NCBI GenBank assembly: GCA_046598525.1
Contig: JBKJIJ010000025.1
Coordinates: 1 to 64,000 of the forward strand
DNA from: Methylotenera_A sp046598525
GTDB lineage: Bacteria; Pseudomonadota; Gammaproteobacteria; Burkholderiales; Methylophilaceae
Reading direction: 5' to 3'
DNA length: 64,000 nucleotides
Shown here: positions 17,935-26,090 of the stretch, piece by piece
How the letters are laid out: each line of letters starts with the position of its first letter
Position numbering within the stretch: the first letter of the stretch is position 1
Translations under genes and position numbers: made by a program
The notes under the pieces: model-generated
What the model was told of the DNA's origin: nothing
The model's database searches: none
Seen by the model: the letters and a program-made list of their open reading frames with translations, nothing else

Positions 17935-18822
17935 TTAAGGCGAACTTACAGCGTCAGCAATTTGAATTTCAGGAATAGCAGAAAGCCGTTTTTTTGCTTT
18001 GTAAAGGCTTTGATCAGCTGCTTCAATCCAATCATGCACATTGTCATGTTGGGCGCACTCGGCGACACCAAAATTAAATGAGGTATTAAATTTAACATTA
18101 TCATTCGCCTGATGATTATACGCAGCCGTAATTTTTTGAATTCTTTTTAAAATAAGATAGGCTTTTTTTCGACTGGTATTGGGCATTAAAATTAACCACT
18201 CATCACCACCGTAGCGAAATAATTTATCTTCTGTGCGTAGATTTTTCTGAATCAGTTGTGCTGTTGTAATCAAAACTTTATCGCCAGTATGATGACCCCA
18301 TTCGTCATTAATATACTTAAATTTATTTTGATCAACTAATGCAATAGAACAATCGTGCAGGTGCCGCTTGCTGCGATTCAATTCTTGTAGCAAGGTGGAT
18401 TTTAAGGTCAGTCTTGTCAGCGTGCCAGTAAGTGGATCGCGCATGGTGAAATCGCGCCACAGTTGTTGGTTTAACTCTTTTGATTCGTGCATAAACTGAT
18501 GCGCTTGCACTTGAAATAAATTTAGCTGATCAAACACAGATAAGCCAGATGAAGGGTGGTGCGACTTAACGGTTTGCTCCCAAACAACTTCTAGGCGATT
18601 TTTTACTTTATTAAAGCTTTGACCAAGATTGTCAGGAAGTTTTAAATGATCAGCTGTAACGGCATCAAATTGATATAAATGCACCAAAGAAGGACAAGCT
18701 TCGCCAGTTAAAATGCTACGCATTTTGGTCATCAACCATTGATGGCGGACCAATATCCAAGTACTCGTCGACGATAATAAATTCATCGTATTGTTGGCTA
18801 TATCTTCATCAGAGTAAGTCAT
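17935..18822 (-). CDS. diguanylate cyclase (GGDEF domain)
   Basis: 295 residues. The C-terminal GGDEF domain (about 130-285) makes cyclic di-GMP from two GTP. The active-site loop reads RYGGDEWLILMP, and the metal/GTP segment reads LVDQNKFKYINDEWGHHTGD, with Asn at the second acidic position, a common variant. The N-terminal 120 residues are helical with HQWLMTKMRSILTG and a HQFMHE segment. These recall the zinc-binding CZB domain of DgcZ-type cyclases, but the usual cysteine pattern is not clear, so the sensor is unassigned. No RxxD inhibitory site is seen five residues before GGDEW. It is transcribed toward the kinase gene, convergent with it. Confidence 0.88.
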   Translation of the reverse strand: MTYSDEDIANNTMNLLSSTSTWILVRHQWLMTKMRSILTGEACPSLVHLYQFDAVTADHLKLPDNLGQSFNKVKNRLEVVWEQTVKSHHPSSGLSVFDQLNLFQVQAHQFMHESKELNQQLWRDFTMRDPLTGTLTRLTLKSTLLQELNRSKRHLHDCSIALVDQNKFKYINDEWGHHTGDKVLITTAQLIQKNLRTEDKLFRYGGDEWLILMPNTSRKKAYLILKRIQKITAAYNHQANDNVKFNTSFNFGVAECAQHDNVHDWIEAADQSLYKAKKRLSAIPEIQIADAVSSP

Positions 18823-18918
18823 GTTTTTGCCTTTTTTACCTACAAATTGTAGTCATAAGGTAAATCAAAACAAAGCCATTTAATATTATTTAACAATTTT
18901 GGCTCGGTAAAATTTAGC

Positions 18919-18957
18919 TGACTGTTCAGTCATTCTGAATTTGTTTTGCGCTATAAT
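18919..18957 (+). promoter_or_regulatory. putative tal promoter with operator-like inverted repeat
   Basis: A perfect inverted repeat TGACTG-TT-CAGTCA spans 18919-18932, and a consensus -10 hexamer TATAAT lies at 18952-18957. The repeat falls roughly where the -35 would be, and no good -35 hexamer is visible. A regulator-dependent promoter for transaldolase is therefore plausible. The start codon is about 75 bases downstream. This is inferred from sequence only. Confidence 0.45.
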
Positions 18958-19030
18958 ATTGAGTTGAATTTTTAAATAAGCGGTATAAATTAATTTTATT
19001 ACCAATATGTAATTAAACTAGGAGGAAATA

Positions 19031-19984
19031 ATGGCAAATTTACTAGACCAATTAAAAAGCATGACCACAATCGTAGCCGATACAGGTGACGTTGAAGCGA
19101 TTAAAAGTGTTAAGCCAGTGGATGCAACAACAAATCCTTCATTAGTATTAAAAGCAAGCCAATTGCCACAATACGCGCCATTAATTGAAACAGCGATTGC
19201 TTATGCAAAAGCACAAGGCGGCACAAAAGAGCAGCAAATTGATAATGCAGCGGATAAATTAGCGGTTTTAATTGGTGCTGAAATCACGAAAGAAGTGCCA
19301 GGCCGTATTTCTACAGAAGTAGATGCGCGTTTGTCATTTGATTTAGATGCAATGGTAGCTAAAGGCCGTAAATTGATTCAACTTTACGCTGACTCTGGTA
19401 TTAGCAAAGACCGCGTGTTGATTAAATTAGCGTCAACTTGGGAAGGCATTAAAGCCGGCGAAATTCTTGAAAAAGAAGGCATCCAATGTAACCTAACCTT
19501 ATTATTCGGTTTCGGCCAAGCACGTGCTTGTGCTGAAGCGGGCGTATTCTTGATTTCACCATTCGTTGGCCGTATTTTAGATTGGTACAAAGCTAAAAAC
19601 CCAACAACAGAGTACACACAAGAAACAGACCCAGGTGTGGTTTCAGTGCGCGCCATTTATGCTTACTACAAAGAGCATGGCTATAAAACAGTGGTTATGG
19701 GTGCTTCATTCCGTAACACGGGTGAGTTAATTGCCTTGGCTGGTTGTGATCGCTTAACTGTTTCACCAAACTTATTACAAGATTTGGCCGCAACAGAAGG
19801 TACTCTTGTACAAGTAATGAAAGATAATGGCGCGACTAAAACAGCTCCTGCAAAAATGACTGAAGCGGAATTCCGTTTTGAGTTAAACCAAGATGCAATG
19901 GCAATTGAGAAATTATCAGAAGGCATTCGCGGTTTTGTTGCAGATCAAAACAAACTAGAAGTAGCCTTAGCTGCAAAACTATAA
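19031..19984 (+). CDS. tal: transaldolase
   Basis: 317 residues, the TalB-type length. It transfers a dihydroxyacetone unit between sedoheptulose-7-phosphate and glyceraldehyde-3-phosphate (giving fructose-6-phosphate and erythrose-4-phosphate), part of the regeneration arm of the RuMP cycle. Landmarks are VDATTNPSLVLKA at about residue 31, the Schiff-base lysine in RVLIKLASTWEGI near residue 132, CNLTLLFGFGQARACAEAG and GASFRNTGEL. A strong AGGAGG ribosome site stands just before the ATG, and the codons are A/T-ending like the adjacent hps, fitting high expression. It stands next to hps and phi, which supply the same cycle. Confidence 0.97.
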   Translation: MANLLDQLKSMTTIVADTGDVEAIKSVKPVDATTNPSLVLKASQLPQYAPLIETAIAYAKAQGGTKEQQIDNAADKLAVLIGAEITKEVPGRISTEVDARLSFDLDAMVAKGRKLIQLYADSGISKDRVLIKLASTWEGIKAGEILEKEGIQCNLTLLFGFGQARACAEAGVFLISPFVGRILDWYKAKNPTTEYTQETDPGVVSVRAIYAYYKEHGYKTVVMGASFRNTGELIALAGCDRLTVSPNLLQDLAATEGTLVQVMKDNGATKTAPAKMTEAEFRFELNQDAMAIEKLSEGIRGFVADQNKLEVALAAKL

Positions 19985-20353
19985 TTGTTACTTTTAAATC
20001 GTTGCTTGGTTGCAAGTTCTCATTCTGTTGAGATTAAGTCTTATAGAATATGTCTTGCAACTGTAACTTTATTGTAATAAATGTGGTTTAAGATTGACAA
20101 CAATAGGCAGGACGCATACTATAATGCGTCCAGCTTAAAATGCACTAAACGCTAGGCTGTGATTGCCTTGCGAGTACCTATCAGTTGTAAATTTAGCGGT
20201 AAATATAGGTGCATAAAATTTAGTCGCAATACAATTTAGTTGTAATAAAGTAGTAAATTTTTGTAACAATTTCTTAGTATTATTGGTTTTTGTTAATCAA
20301 TCACTTTAAGTAATTTAAGTTACTAATAATAATTTTTAATCGGAGAGTACACC
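19985..20353 (+). promoter_or_regulatory. hps upstream region with long leader
   Basis: A 369-base non-coding stretch between tal and hps. It holds a strong promoter (separate entry, 20094-20131) about 220 bases before the hps ATG, implying an unusually long untranslated leader. The leader is AT-rich and contains three AATTTAG words (20190, 20217, 20233) without regular spacing. An AGTAA-TTTAAG-TTACT inverted repeat lies near 20310. A GGAGAG ribosome site precedes the start codon. No open reading frame or known riboswitch pattern was recognised. Confidence 0.6.
20094..20131 (+). promoter_or_regulatory. hps promoter with perfect inverted repeat over the -10
   Basis: TTGACA at 20094-20099 is followed after 17 bases by TACTAT at 20117-20122 (TATAAT at 20120 is an alternative with wider spacing). 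An 8-base perfect inverted repeat, GGACGCAT-actata-ATGCGTCC at 20110-20131, is centred on the -10. A dimeric regulator bound there would block or reshape the promoter. Promoter elements are near consensus, in keeping with very strong hps expression in RuMP bacteria. The operator role is inference. Confidence 0.65.
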
Positions 20354-20986
20354 ATGGCTTTAACCCAAATGGCATTAGATTCATTAGATTTTGACGCTAC
20401 AGTTGCATTAGCAGCTTTAGTTGCACCACACGTAGACATTTTAGAAATCGGTACACCATGCATTAAGCACAACGGTGTTAAATTACTTGAAGTTTTACGT
20501 GCTAAATTCCCAAACAACAAAATCTTAGTTGACTTAAAAACTATGGATGCTGGTTTCTACGAAGCTGAGCCATTCTACAAAGCTGGTGCAGATATCTGTA
20601 CAGTTTTAGGTTGTGCTGATATCGGTACTATCAAAGGTGTAATTGATGTTGCTAACAAATACGGCAAAAAAGCACAAGTTGACTTGATCAACGTTGCTGA
20701 CAAAGCGGCTAAAACTAAAGAAGTTGCTGCTGCTGGCGCGCACATCATTGGCGTTCACACTGGTTTAGATCAACAAGCTGCTGGTCAAACACCATTCACT
20801 GACTTAGCTTTAGTTGCTGCATTAAACTTAGGCGTTGAAATCTCAGTTGCTGGTGGCGTTAAAGCTGCAACAACTGCACAAGTACGTGACGCTGGCGCGA
20901 CAATCATTGTTGCTGGTGCTGCTATCTACGGTGCTGCTGATCCTGCTGCTTCTGCTGCTGAAATCACTGCAATCGCTCACGCTTAA
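20354..20986 (+). CDS. hps: 3-hexulose-6-phosphate synthase
   Basis: 210 residues, also called HxlA. It condenses formaldehyde with ribulose-5-phosphate to 3-hexulose-6-phosphate, the entry reaction of the RuMP cycle, in the cytoplasm. It belongs to the OMP-decarboxylase superfamily; the signature D-x-K-x-x-D is seen in ILVDLKTMDAG near residue 62. Metal and phosphate-binding segments HIIGVHTGLDQQ and VAGGVKAAT follow. Codon use is strikingly biased (GCT, GTT, GGT), the mark of a very highly expressed gene. phi follows after a terminator-like hairpin. Confidence 0.97.
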   Translation: MALTQMALDSLDFDATVALAALVAPHVDILEIGTPCIKHNGVKLLEVLRAKFPNNKILVDLKTMDAGFYEAEPFYKAGADICTVLGCADIGTIKGVIDVANKYGKKAQVDLINVADKAAKTKEVAAAGAHIIGVHTGLDQQAAGQTPFTDLALVAALNLGVEISVAGGVKAATTAQVRDAGATIIVAGAAIYGAADPAASAAEITAIAHA

Positions 20987-21051
20987 TTTTTTTCTCAATA
21001 AGGGCTTTATTTATTAATACCCGATTGAGCATAAATTAGTGTAAGACAATA

Positions 21052-21086
21052 AAATCCCGACCCAGCAATGCGTCGGGATTTTTTAT
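21052..21086 (+). terminator. intrinsic terminator/attenuator between hps and phi
   Basis: AATCCCGAC and GTCGGGATT form a 9-base stem around a 10-base loop and are followed by a T run. It lies about 65 bases after the hps stop and 50 bases before the phi ATG. It may end hps transcripts fully or let some reading pass through, giving more hps than phi message. Confidence 0.85.
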
Positions 21087-21135
21087 GATACAAATGTGAT
21101 TTAAAACAACTTAAAACTAAATTAAGGATATTAAA

Positions 21136-21672
21136 ATGGATCATCAAAAAGTAATTTTAGATAAATTAACCGGCATTTTAGCGGTAACAGACAATAGCAA
21201 AGCAGCTGAATTTCTTAAGTTAGTAGACCAAGCCGGTCGCACATTTATTGGCGGCGCAGGCCGTTCATTATTGGTTTCACGCTTTTTTGCCATGCGTTTG
21301 GTGCACTCTGGCTATAACGTAAGCATGATTGGCGAAGTAGTTACGCCAGCGATTAAAGCCGGTGATTTATTGGTGTTGGTTTCAGGCTCTGGCGGTACAG
21401 AAACATTATTGCCATTTGTTAAAAAAGCTAAATCAGTTGGCGCAAAGTTGGTTGTAATTTCAATGAAGAAATCTTCTGCTATGGCAGATGTAGCTGATTT
21501 AGTGGTTCAAATTGGTCAAGATGACAGCTTCCCATTAACAAAAGCCATGCCAATGGGTTCACAATTTGAGTTATCAACGTTGATTTTCTTAGAAGCGGCT
21601 ATTGCTGATTTAATTGAAGCTAAAGGCTTAACCGAAGAAGGTATGCGCGCTATTCACGCAAACTTAGAATAA
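21136..21672 (+). CDS. phi: 6-phospho-3-hexuloisomerase
   Basis: 178 residues, also called HxlB. It isomerises 3-hexulose-6-phosphate to fructose-6-phosphate, the second RuMP step. A single SIS domain carries FIGGAGRSLLVSRFFAMRL at about residue 37 and VLVSGSGGTETLLPFVKKA near residue 80, both normal for the family. It follows hps but is separated by a strong hairpin, so relative expression may be set there. An AAGGA ribosome site precedes the ATG. Codon bias is weaker than in hps. Confidence 0.97.
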   Translation: MDHQKVILDKLTGILAVTDNSKAAEFLKLVDQAGRTFIGGAGRSLLVSRFFAMRLVHSGYNVSMIGEVVTPAIKAGDLLVLVSGSGGTETLLPFVKKAKSVGAKLVVISMKKSSAMADVADLVVQIGQDDSFPLTKAMPMGSQFELSTLIFLEAAIADLIEAKGLTEEGMRAIHANLE

Positions 21673-21727
21673 AATTATTTTGCAAATCAGTTGTTTTGTG
21701 AGCAAATTATTTTAAGTAAGTATTATT

Positions 21728-21756
21728 AAAAAACCCGAGCTAGCTCGGGTTTTTTA
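21728..21756. terminator. bidirectional terminator containing the HisA-like stop codon
   Basis: A perfect palindrome AACCCGAGCTAGCTCGGGTT is flanked by A and T runs. It ends phi on the plus strand. On the minus strand it also ends the HisA-like gene, whose TAG stop (21742-21740) lies in the centre of the palindrome. Confidence 0.88.
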
Positions 21757-22495
21757 TGGCGTAAATAGTTTCAATATCGACTTGGCTTAATGTGCCGGCA
21801 TGTAAGGCTGTGGCGACTAAAGCGCCAGCAATGCCCATTTTTTTTAATGTTTGAATATCGGCCAAATTGCGCACACCGCCAGCGGCATAGAGTTGCGAAG
21901 GGCTTTTTTTGGCGCGGTTCAGCTGAATCAACTCATTTAGTTTAGCAATATCAACACCTTGCGTATTACCCACTGCATTTAAAGTCATGCAAATAGTGTA
22001 ATCTGGCCAAAAGCGCGCGCTATTATGCAACTCAGCAATGCCCATCGCGCAGGTGGCAGAATAGTCCAAAGATAAAATATGCTGACTTTCGCAGCCATAA
22101 CTAATGGCGCGATAATCGACCAAATTAGCGATATTTTCAGAGCCAACCACAGGCCGAATATTGCCCTGACTATTATTGCCTTGACTATTATTACCTTGAT
22201 ACAAAGCGCGCGCGTTAACTTGGCGAATGCCGCAATCCAGCCAAATAGTCAGCTTGGGGTAGTGCTGGCTGATTTGTGTGATTAACTCAGCGTGGTCGCC
22301 TGTACCTAAAATGGCATCTAAATCCGCCATATACACGGTTTGAAATGGGTATAATTTCATTAAAGCATCAATCACGCTAAATGGCGCGCTGCCCTCACAC
22401 AAGCTAGATTGAATGGCTTGATATTGGCTGCGAATGCCGCGTTTGGCATGCACCACTTGGCCTTGCATTAAATCGATTACGGGAATAATTTGCAC
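21740..22495 (-). CDS. HisA-like TIM-barrel protein of the H4MPT/methylofuran cluster
   Basis: 251 residues, GTG start. The fold resembles the histidine enzyme HisA: MQIIPVIDLMQGQVVHAKRG at the start, YMADLDAILGTGDH near residue 56 and the C-terminal YAAGGVRNLADIQTLKKMGIAGALV. It is shorter and divergent compared with HisA and lies among C1 cofactor genes rather than his genes. HisA-like proteins are conserved in H4MPT methylotrophs, with no reaction known to me. An internal 15-base tandem repeat inserts GNNSQGNNSQGN at about residue 100. Its start codon overlaps that of the divergent ATP-grasp gene. Confidence 0.83.
   Translation of the reverse strand: MQIIPVIDLMQGQVVHAKRGIRSQYQAIQSSLCEGSAPFSVIDALMKLYPFQTVYMADLDAILGTGDHAELITQISQHYPKLTIWLDCGIRQVNARALYQGNNSQGNNSQGNIRPVVGSENIANLVDYRAISYGCESQHILSLDYSATCAMGIAELHNSARFWPDYTICMTLNAVGNTQGVDIAKLNELIQLNRAKKSPSQLYAAGGVRNLADIQTLKKMGIAGALVATALHAGTLSQVDIETIYAIKNPS
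22160..22200. repeat. 15-bp tandem repeat inside HisA-like gene
   Basis: Two full units, attgccctgactatt and attgccttgactatt, plus a partial third. The unit is a multiple of three, so copy-number change keeps the frame; it encodes the GNNSQ repeats on the minus strand. It looks like replication slippage in a surface loop. Confidence 0.8.
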
Positions 22496-23512
22496 GAATT
22501 GCCTGACATAACAATAAAAAAAATATTTGTATGTGAATTTATCACAGCAGGTGGCTTAAATCACGCACATTTGAATCACGCCGATTTGACCGAAAATTTG
22601 GTGCGCGAAGGCGAATTGATGCGTGATGCGTTGTTGCGCGATTTATCGCATCTGCCTTATTACATTACAACTACCGTTGATGCACGTTTATCCAAGCCAC
22701 CGCATTGTCATGATTACATTGAAATTAATGCCGATGATGATGTGTGGCAAATTTGGGCGCAGCAAATTAGCCAAGCAGATGCGGTTTGCTTAATTGCGCC
22801 AGAAACTAACGGCTTGCTAAAAAAGCTAACGCAACTAGCGGTGCTGCAAGGCAAGCTGGTGTTAGGCTGCGGGCTAGCGAGTATTGAAATTTTTAGCTTT
22901 AAAATGGCAAGCTATTTAGCATTATCAAGCGCTAAGATTCCTACTATTACCACTTACAAACTTCAAAACTGGCCGAATGTGGATGGTAAATGGGTGGTAA
23001 AGCCTAACGATGGCGCGGGCTGCTCAGAAACGCTCTATTTTGAACAAGCGCAGGCAATAACAGATTGGTTTTTAACGCACAACAAAGCCAATACCCATGT
23101 CATTCAGCCGTATATAGAAGGGGTTGCCGCCAGTATTTCTTGTGTGATGCATGAAGGTTTTGCGCACATGCTTAGTTGTAATAAGCAATTGATTACTTTA
23201 GAAAAAGGCGCTTTTAACTATGCGGGCAGCCAGATTAACGGCATGCAACATTATTGGCATGCGTTTGAATTGTTGGCGCAAAAAATTGCCGAATGTAATA
23301 TGGATTTGAATGGATATATTGGTATTGACGTGATTATTGCGCCGGATGATGAAATTGTGGTGGTGGAAATTAATCCGCGTTTAACCACTAGTTATGTGGG
23401 TTTGGCGCAAGCAACAGGACAAAACCCAGCAGCGCTGATGATGAATACATTAACCCAAGCCGATTTTAAATGGCCTGCCTTGCAGCGCCATGTGGTGGAT
23501 GTTCATGTCTAA
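22490..23512 (+). CDS. ATP-grasp ligase, MfnD-like (methylofuran-type cofactor synthesis)
   Basis: 340 residues. The TTG start at 22490 is preceded by GGGA; a second TTG at 22499 is possible. An N-terminal KIFVCEFITAGGL strand leads into an ATP-grasp domain with GKWVVKPNDGAGCSETLYF near residue 163 and IVVVEINPRLTTSYVGLAQ near residue 288. The order and motifs match archaeal MfnD, which links glutamate to tyramine in methanofuran. In methylotrophs a related methylofuran carries C1 units on the formyltransferase complex, so a glutamate ligase for that cofactor is the best guess. It runs into the MfnF-like gene by an 8-base overlap. Confidence 0.8.
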   Translation: MHELPDITIKKIFVCEFITAGGLNHAHLNHADLTENLVREGELMRDALLRDLSHLPYYITTTVDARLSKPPHCHDYIEINADDDVWQIWAQQISQADAVCLIAPETNGLLKKLTQLAVLQGKLVLGCGLASIEIFSFKMASYLALSSAKIPTITTYKLQNWPNVDGKWVVKPNDGAGCSETLYFEQAQAITDWFLTHNKANTHVIQPYIEGVAASISCVMHEGFAHMLSCNKQLITLEKGAFNYAGSQINGMQHYWHAFELLAQKIAECNMDLNGYIGIDVIIAPDDEIVVVEINPRLTTSYVGLAQATGQNPAALMMNTLTQADFKWPALQRHVVDVHV

Positions 23513-24560
23513 ATTTCACACAATTGGTTGGGATATTGGTGGCGCGCACTTAAAAGCGGCGCTGCTGGATAAAGACGGGATTTTGTTAGATACGCGACAG
23601 GTGGTTTGCCCTTTATGGCGCGGTTTGGATCACTTGGCATGGGCAATTGAGGACATATTAAAAGCCTTCAAGATTAGCCCGCTTCAAACCCAGCATGCTA
23701 TTACCATGACAGGCGAGTTGGTGGATTTGTTTGCCAATCGGCATCAAGGTGTAATTGAAATTGCGCAATTCGTTAAGCAGAAACTTGGCGAAAAATGCCA
23801 ATTTTATGCGGCCAATAAAGGCTTTGTTGAAATGGCGCAAGTGGCAGACAGCACGGATTATATTGCCTCAACCAATTGGCATGCCAGCGCTAGCTTAATT
23901 GCGCAATATTGTCCTGATGCATTATTAGTGGATATTGGCAGCACCACCAGCGACATTATCGCGATTCAATCTGGCAAGGTGTTGTTATCTGCTTTATCAG
24001 ATGCCAGTCGGTTACAGCAAGACAGCTTGATTTACACCGGTGTAATTCGCACGCCCGTAATGGCTTTGGCGCAAAAATTGCCTTTAGAAGAATTTGAAAC
24101 CAATGTGATGGCCGAATATTTTGCCACCATGGCCGATGTGTACCGCTTGACTGGCGAATTAGATGAAGCCGCGGATATGGCGGAAACAGCCGATGGCAAA
24201 GGCAAAAGTCTGCCAGAATCAGCCCGCCGATTAGCGCGTATGGTGGGTTATGACGTTGAGGACAAGGCGATGGACGTTTGGATAACGCTGGCGTTCTCAT
24301 GCAAAGCAGCACAATTAACGCAATTAAAAGCCGCCATTTTAAAACATCTACAACCTAATACGCCTTTAATTGGCGCTGGTGTTGGCAGTTTTTTGGTGAG
24401 CGCATTGGCAAAAGAATTAAACGCACCTTATTTGTCAGTAGATGCCATACTGGCCAGCAAAATGCCTACCAAATCTACATCTAATTCTGGATTAGCACTT
24501 GAAGTGTGTTTTCCCGCCTATGCTGTGGCGCAATTAAGTTTAAAGGCAAACCAAGCATGA
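23505..24560 (+). CDS. MfnF-like H4MPT-linked C1 pathway protein (hydantoinase/actin-fold)
   Basis: 351 residues counted from the ATG at 23505; an in-frame ATG at 23490 would add only MWWMF and lies deeper inside the previous gene. It has an actin-like ATPase fold related to hydantoinase A: GWDIGGAHLKAALLDKDG at the start and LLVDIGSTTSDIIAIQSGKV near residue 140. Archaeal MfnF joins the furan and tyramine-glutamate halves of methanofuran, and bacterial homologues are annotated as H4MPT-linked C1 transfer proteins. It overlaps the ATP-grasp gene (8 bases) and pabB (ATGA), so the three are translationally coupled. Confidence 0.83.
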   Translation: MSKFHTIGWDIGGAHLKAALLDKDGILLDTRQVVCPLWRGLDHLAWAIEDILKAFKISPLQTQHAITMTGELVDLFANRHQGVIEIAQFVKQKLGEKCQFYAANKGFVEMAQVADSTDYIASTNWHASASLIAQYCPDALLVDIGSTTSDIIAIQSGKVLLSALSDASRLQQDSLIYTGVIRTPVMALAQKLPLEEFETNVMAEYFATMADVYRLTGELDEAADMAETADGKGKSLPESARRLARMVGYDVEDKAMDVWITLAFSCKAAQLTQLKAAILKHLQPNTPLIGAGVGSFLVSALAKELNAPYLSVDAILASKMPTKSTSNSGLALEVCFPAYAVAQLSLKANQA

Positions 24561-25975
24561 GCGTACTGCAGCATGAATTAAGCTATCACCACGATAGTGC
24601 TGTATTGTTTGAGCGCATAAAAGATGAGCGCTGGGCCATGCTGCTAGATAGTGGCCAGCTGATTAATGCCGCCACAGGCAACGCTGGCAGCCAATATGGC
24701 CGTTACGATATTTTGGTTTCAGCGCCATTTATTACAGTGGTTACCACAGGGCAAACAACGGTTATTTGCCAGCAAGGTGTAGAAACCGCAACGGATGAAG
24801 ATCCATTTTATCTGGTGAATCAACTCTTGCAGCAATACCCAGCCGCCAAATCGCCATACCCTTTTGCAGGTGGCGCTTTAGGTTATTTTGCCTATGATTT
24901 GGGCCGCCGAATTGAAAAGTTGCCAGATATTGCTGCTACCGCAGCGAATATTCCTGAAATGATGTTGGGATTTTACGATTGGGCAGTGGTGGTGGATCAT
25001 CGCGAAAAACGCAGCGTGCTGGTTTCGCATGGATTAACGGCTGAAGTAAGAAATAACTGGCCAGCCTTGTGTGCAAAATTTAGTAATCCTGTAGCAGCTA
25101 TTTCTAATTCAGCACCGTTTAAAGTGCTTTCTGCAATTCAATCTAATTTAAGTGAATCGCAATATTACCAAGCGTTTAATAACGTTAAAAATTACATTAC
25201 CGCTGGCGATTGCTACCAAGTGAATTTAGCGCAACGTTTTGCAGCAAAAGTGCAGGGCGATAGCTGGCAAGCATACAAAAAATTGCGTGAAATTAGCCCT
25301 GCGCCTTTTATGGCCTATATGAATCTGCCGAATAATGATGCGCAAAATATTCAGATTTTATCTAACTCACCAGAGCGTTTTTTACAAACCGACGGACAGC
25401 ATGTTGAAACGCGCCCAATTAAAGGCACAAGGCCGCGCTCAGCTGATCCTGTGCAAGATTTAGCCTACTCAAACGAGCTATTGACCAGCCTAAAAGATAG
25501 GGCCGAAAATGTGATGATTGTGGATTTATTGCGCAATGATATTGGTAAAAATTGCGTGGTAGGCAGCGTTAAAGCCGATCAATTATTTCAGCTACAAAGC
25601 TTTGCCAATGTGCATCATTTAGTCAGCATTGTTATCGGCAAGCTTAACAAAACAGCCAGCGCGATTGATTTGTTGAAAGGTTGCTTTCCTGGCGGCTCAA
25701 TTACTGGCGCACCAAAATTACGCGCCATGCAGATTATTGAAGAACTAGAGCCGCATAAACGCGGTCTTTATTGTGGTGCAATTGGCTATATTGGCTTTGA
25801 TGGAAAAATGGATACCAATATTGCGATTCGTACGGCGGTTGTTTGTGAAAATGAGCTCAGTTTTTATGCGGGTGGCGGAATTGTGGCCGATTCTGTTGGC
25901 GATAAAGAGTACAAAGAAACCTTGGATAAAGCCTCAAATTTAAAAGCTTTGTTGCAATTTTTTTTAATTAACTAG
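24557..25975 (+). CDS. pabB: aminodeoxychorismate synthase component I
   Basis: 472 residues from the ATG at 24557, which overlaps the previous stop as ATGA; a longer in-frame opening upstream (24506) lies in the preceding gene and is rejected. It is a chorismate-binding enzyme that makes 4-amino-4-deoxychorismate, the precursor of p-aminobenzoate. Typical segments are VKNYITAGDCYQVNLAQRF, SNSPERFLQ, TRPIKGTRPRS, RNDIGKNC and FPGGSITGAPKLRAMQIIEELEP. p-Aminobenzoate feeds both folate and H4MPT (through beta-RFAP synthase at 7547), which explains its place in a C1 cofactor operon. No glutamine amidotransferase or lyase domain is fused. Confidence 0.93.
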   Translation: MSVLQHELSYHHDSAVLFERIKDERWAMLLDSGQLINAATGNAGSQYGRYDILVSAPFITVVTTGQTTVICQQGVETATDEDPFYLVNQLLQQYPAAKSPYPFAGGALGYFAYDLGRRIEKLPDIAATAANIPEMMLGFYDWAVVVDHREKRSVLVSHGLTAEVRNNWPALCAKFSNPVAAISNSAPFKVLSAIQSNLSESQYYQAFNNVKNYITAGDCYQVNLAQRFAAKVQGDSWQAYKKLREISPAPFMAYMNLPNNDAQNIQILSNSPERFLQTDGQHVETRPIKGTRPRSADPVQDLAYSNELLTSLKDRAENVMIVDLLRNDIGKNCVVGSVKADQLFQLQSFANVHHLVSIVIGKLNKTASAIDLLKGCFPGGSITGAPKLRAMQIIEELEPHKRGLYCGAIGYIGFDGKMDTNIAIRTAVVCENELSFYAGGGIVADSVGDKEYKETLDKASNLKALLQFFLIN

Positions 25976-26090
25976 ATAATTTTTAATGCACGATATATTC
26001 TATTGGACAAAATAGAAAAAACAGTTTAAATTGTTGTATAACAAAACCTACTTATAAAAAACGTATTACTAATAACTGTTAGGAATAAAC

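Noticed and set aside
20190..20239. Three AATTTAG words in the hps leader as a regulatory repeat
   Set aside because: Spacing is irregular (27 and 16 bases) and the words are common in AT-rich DNA of this window.
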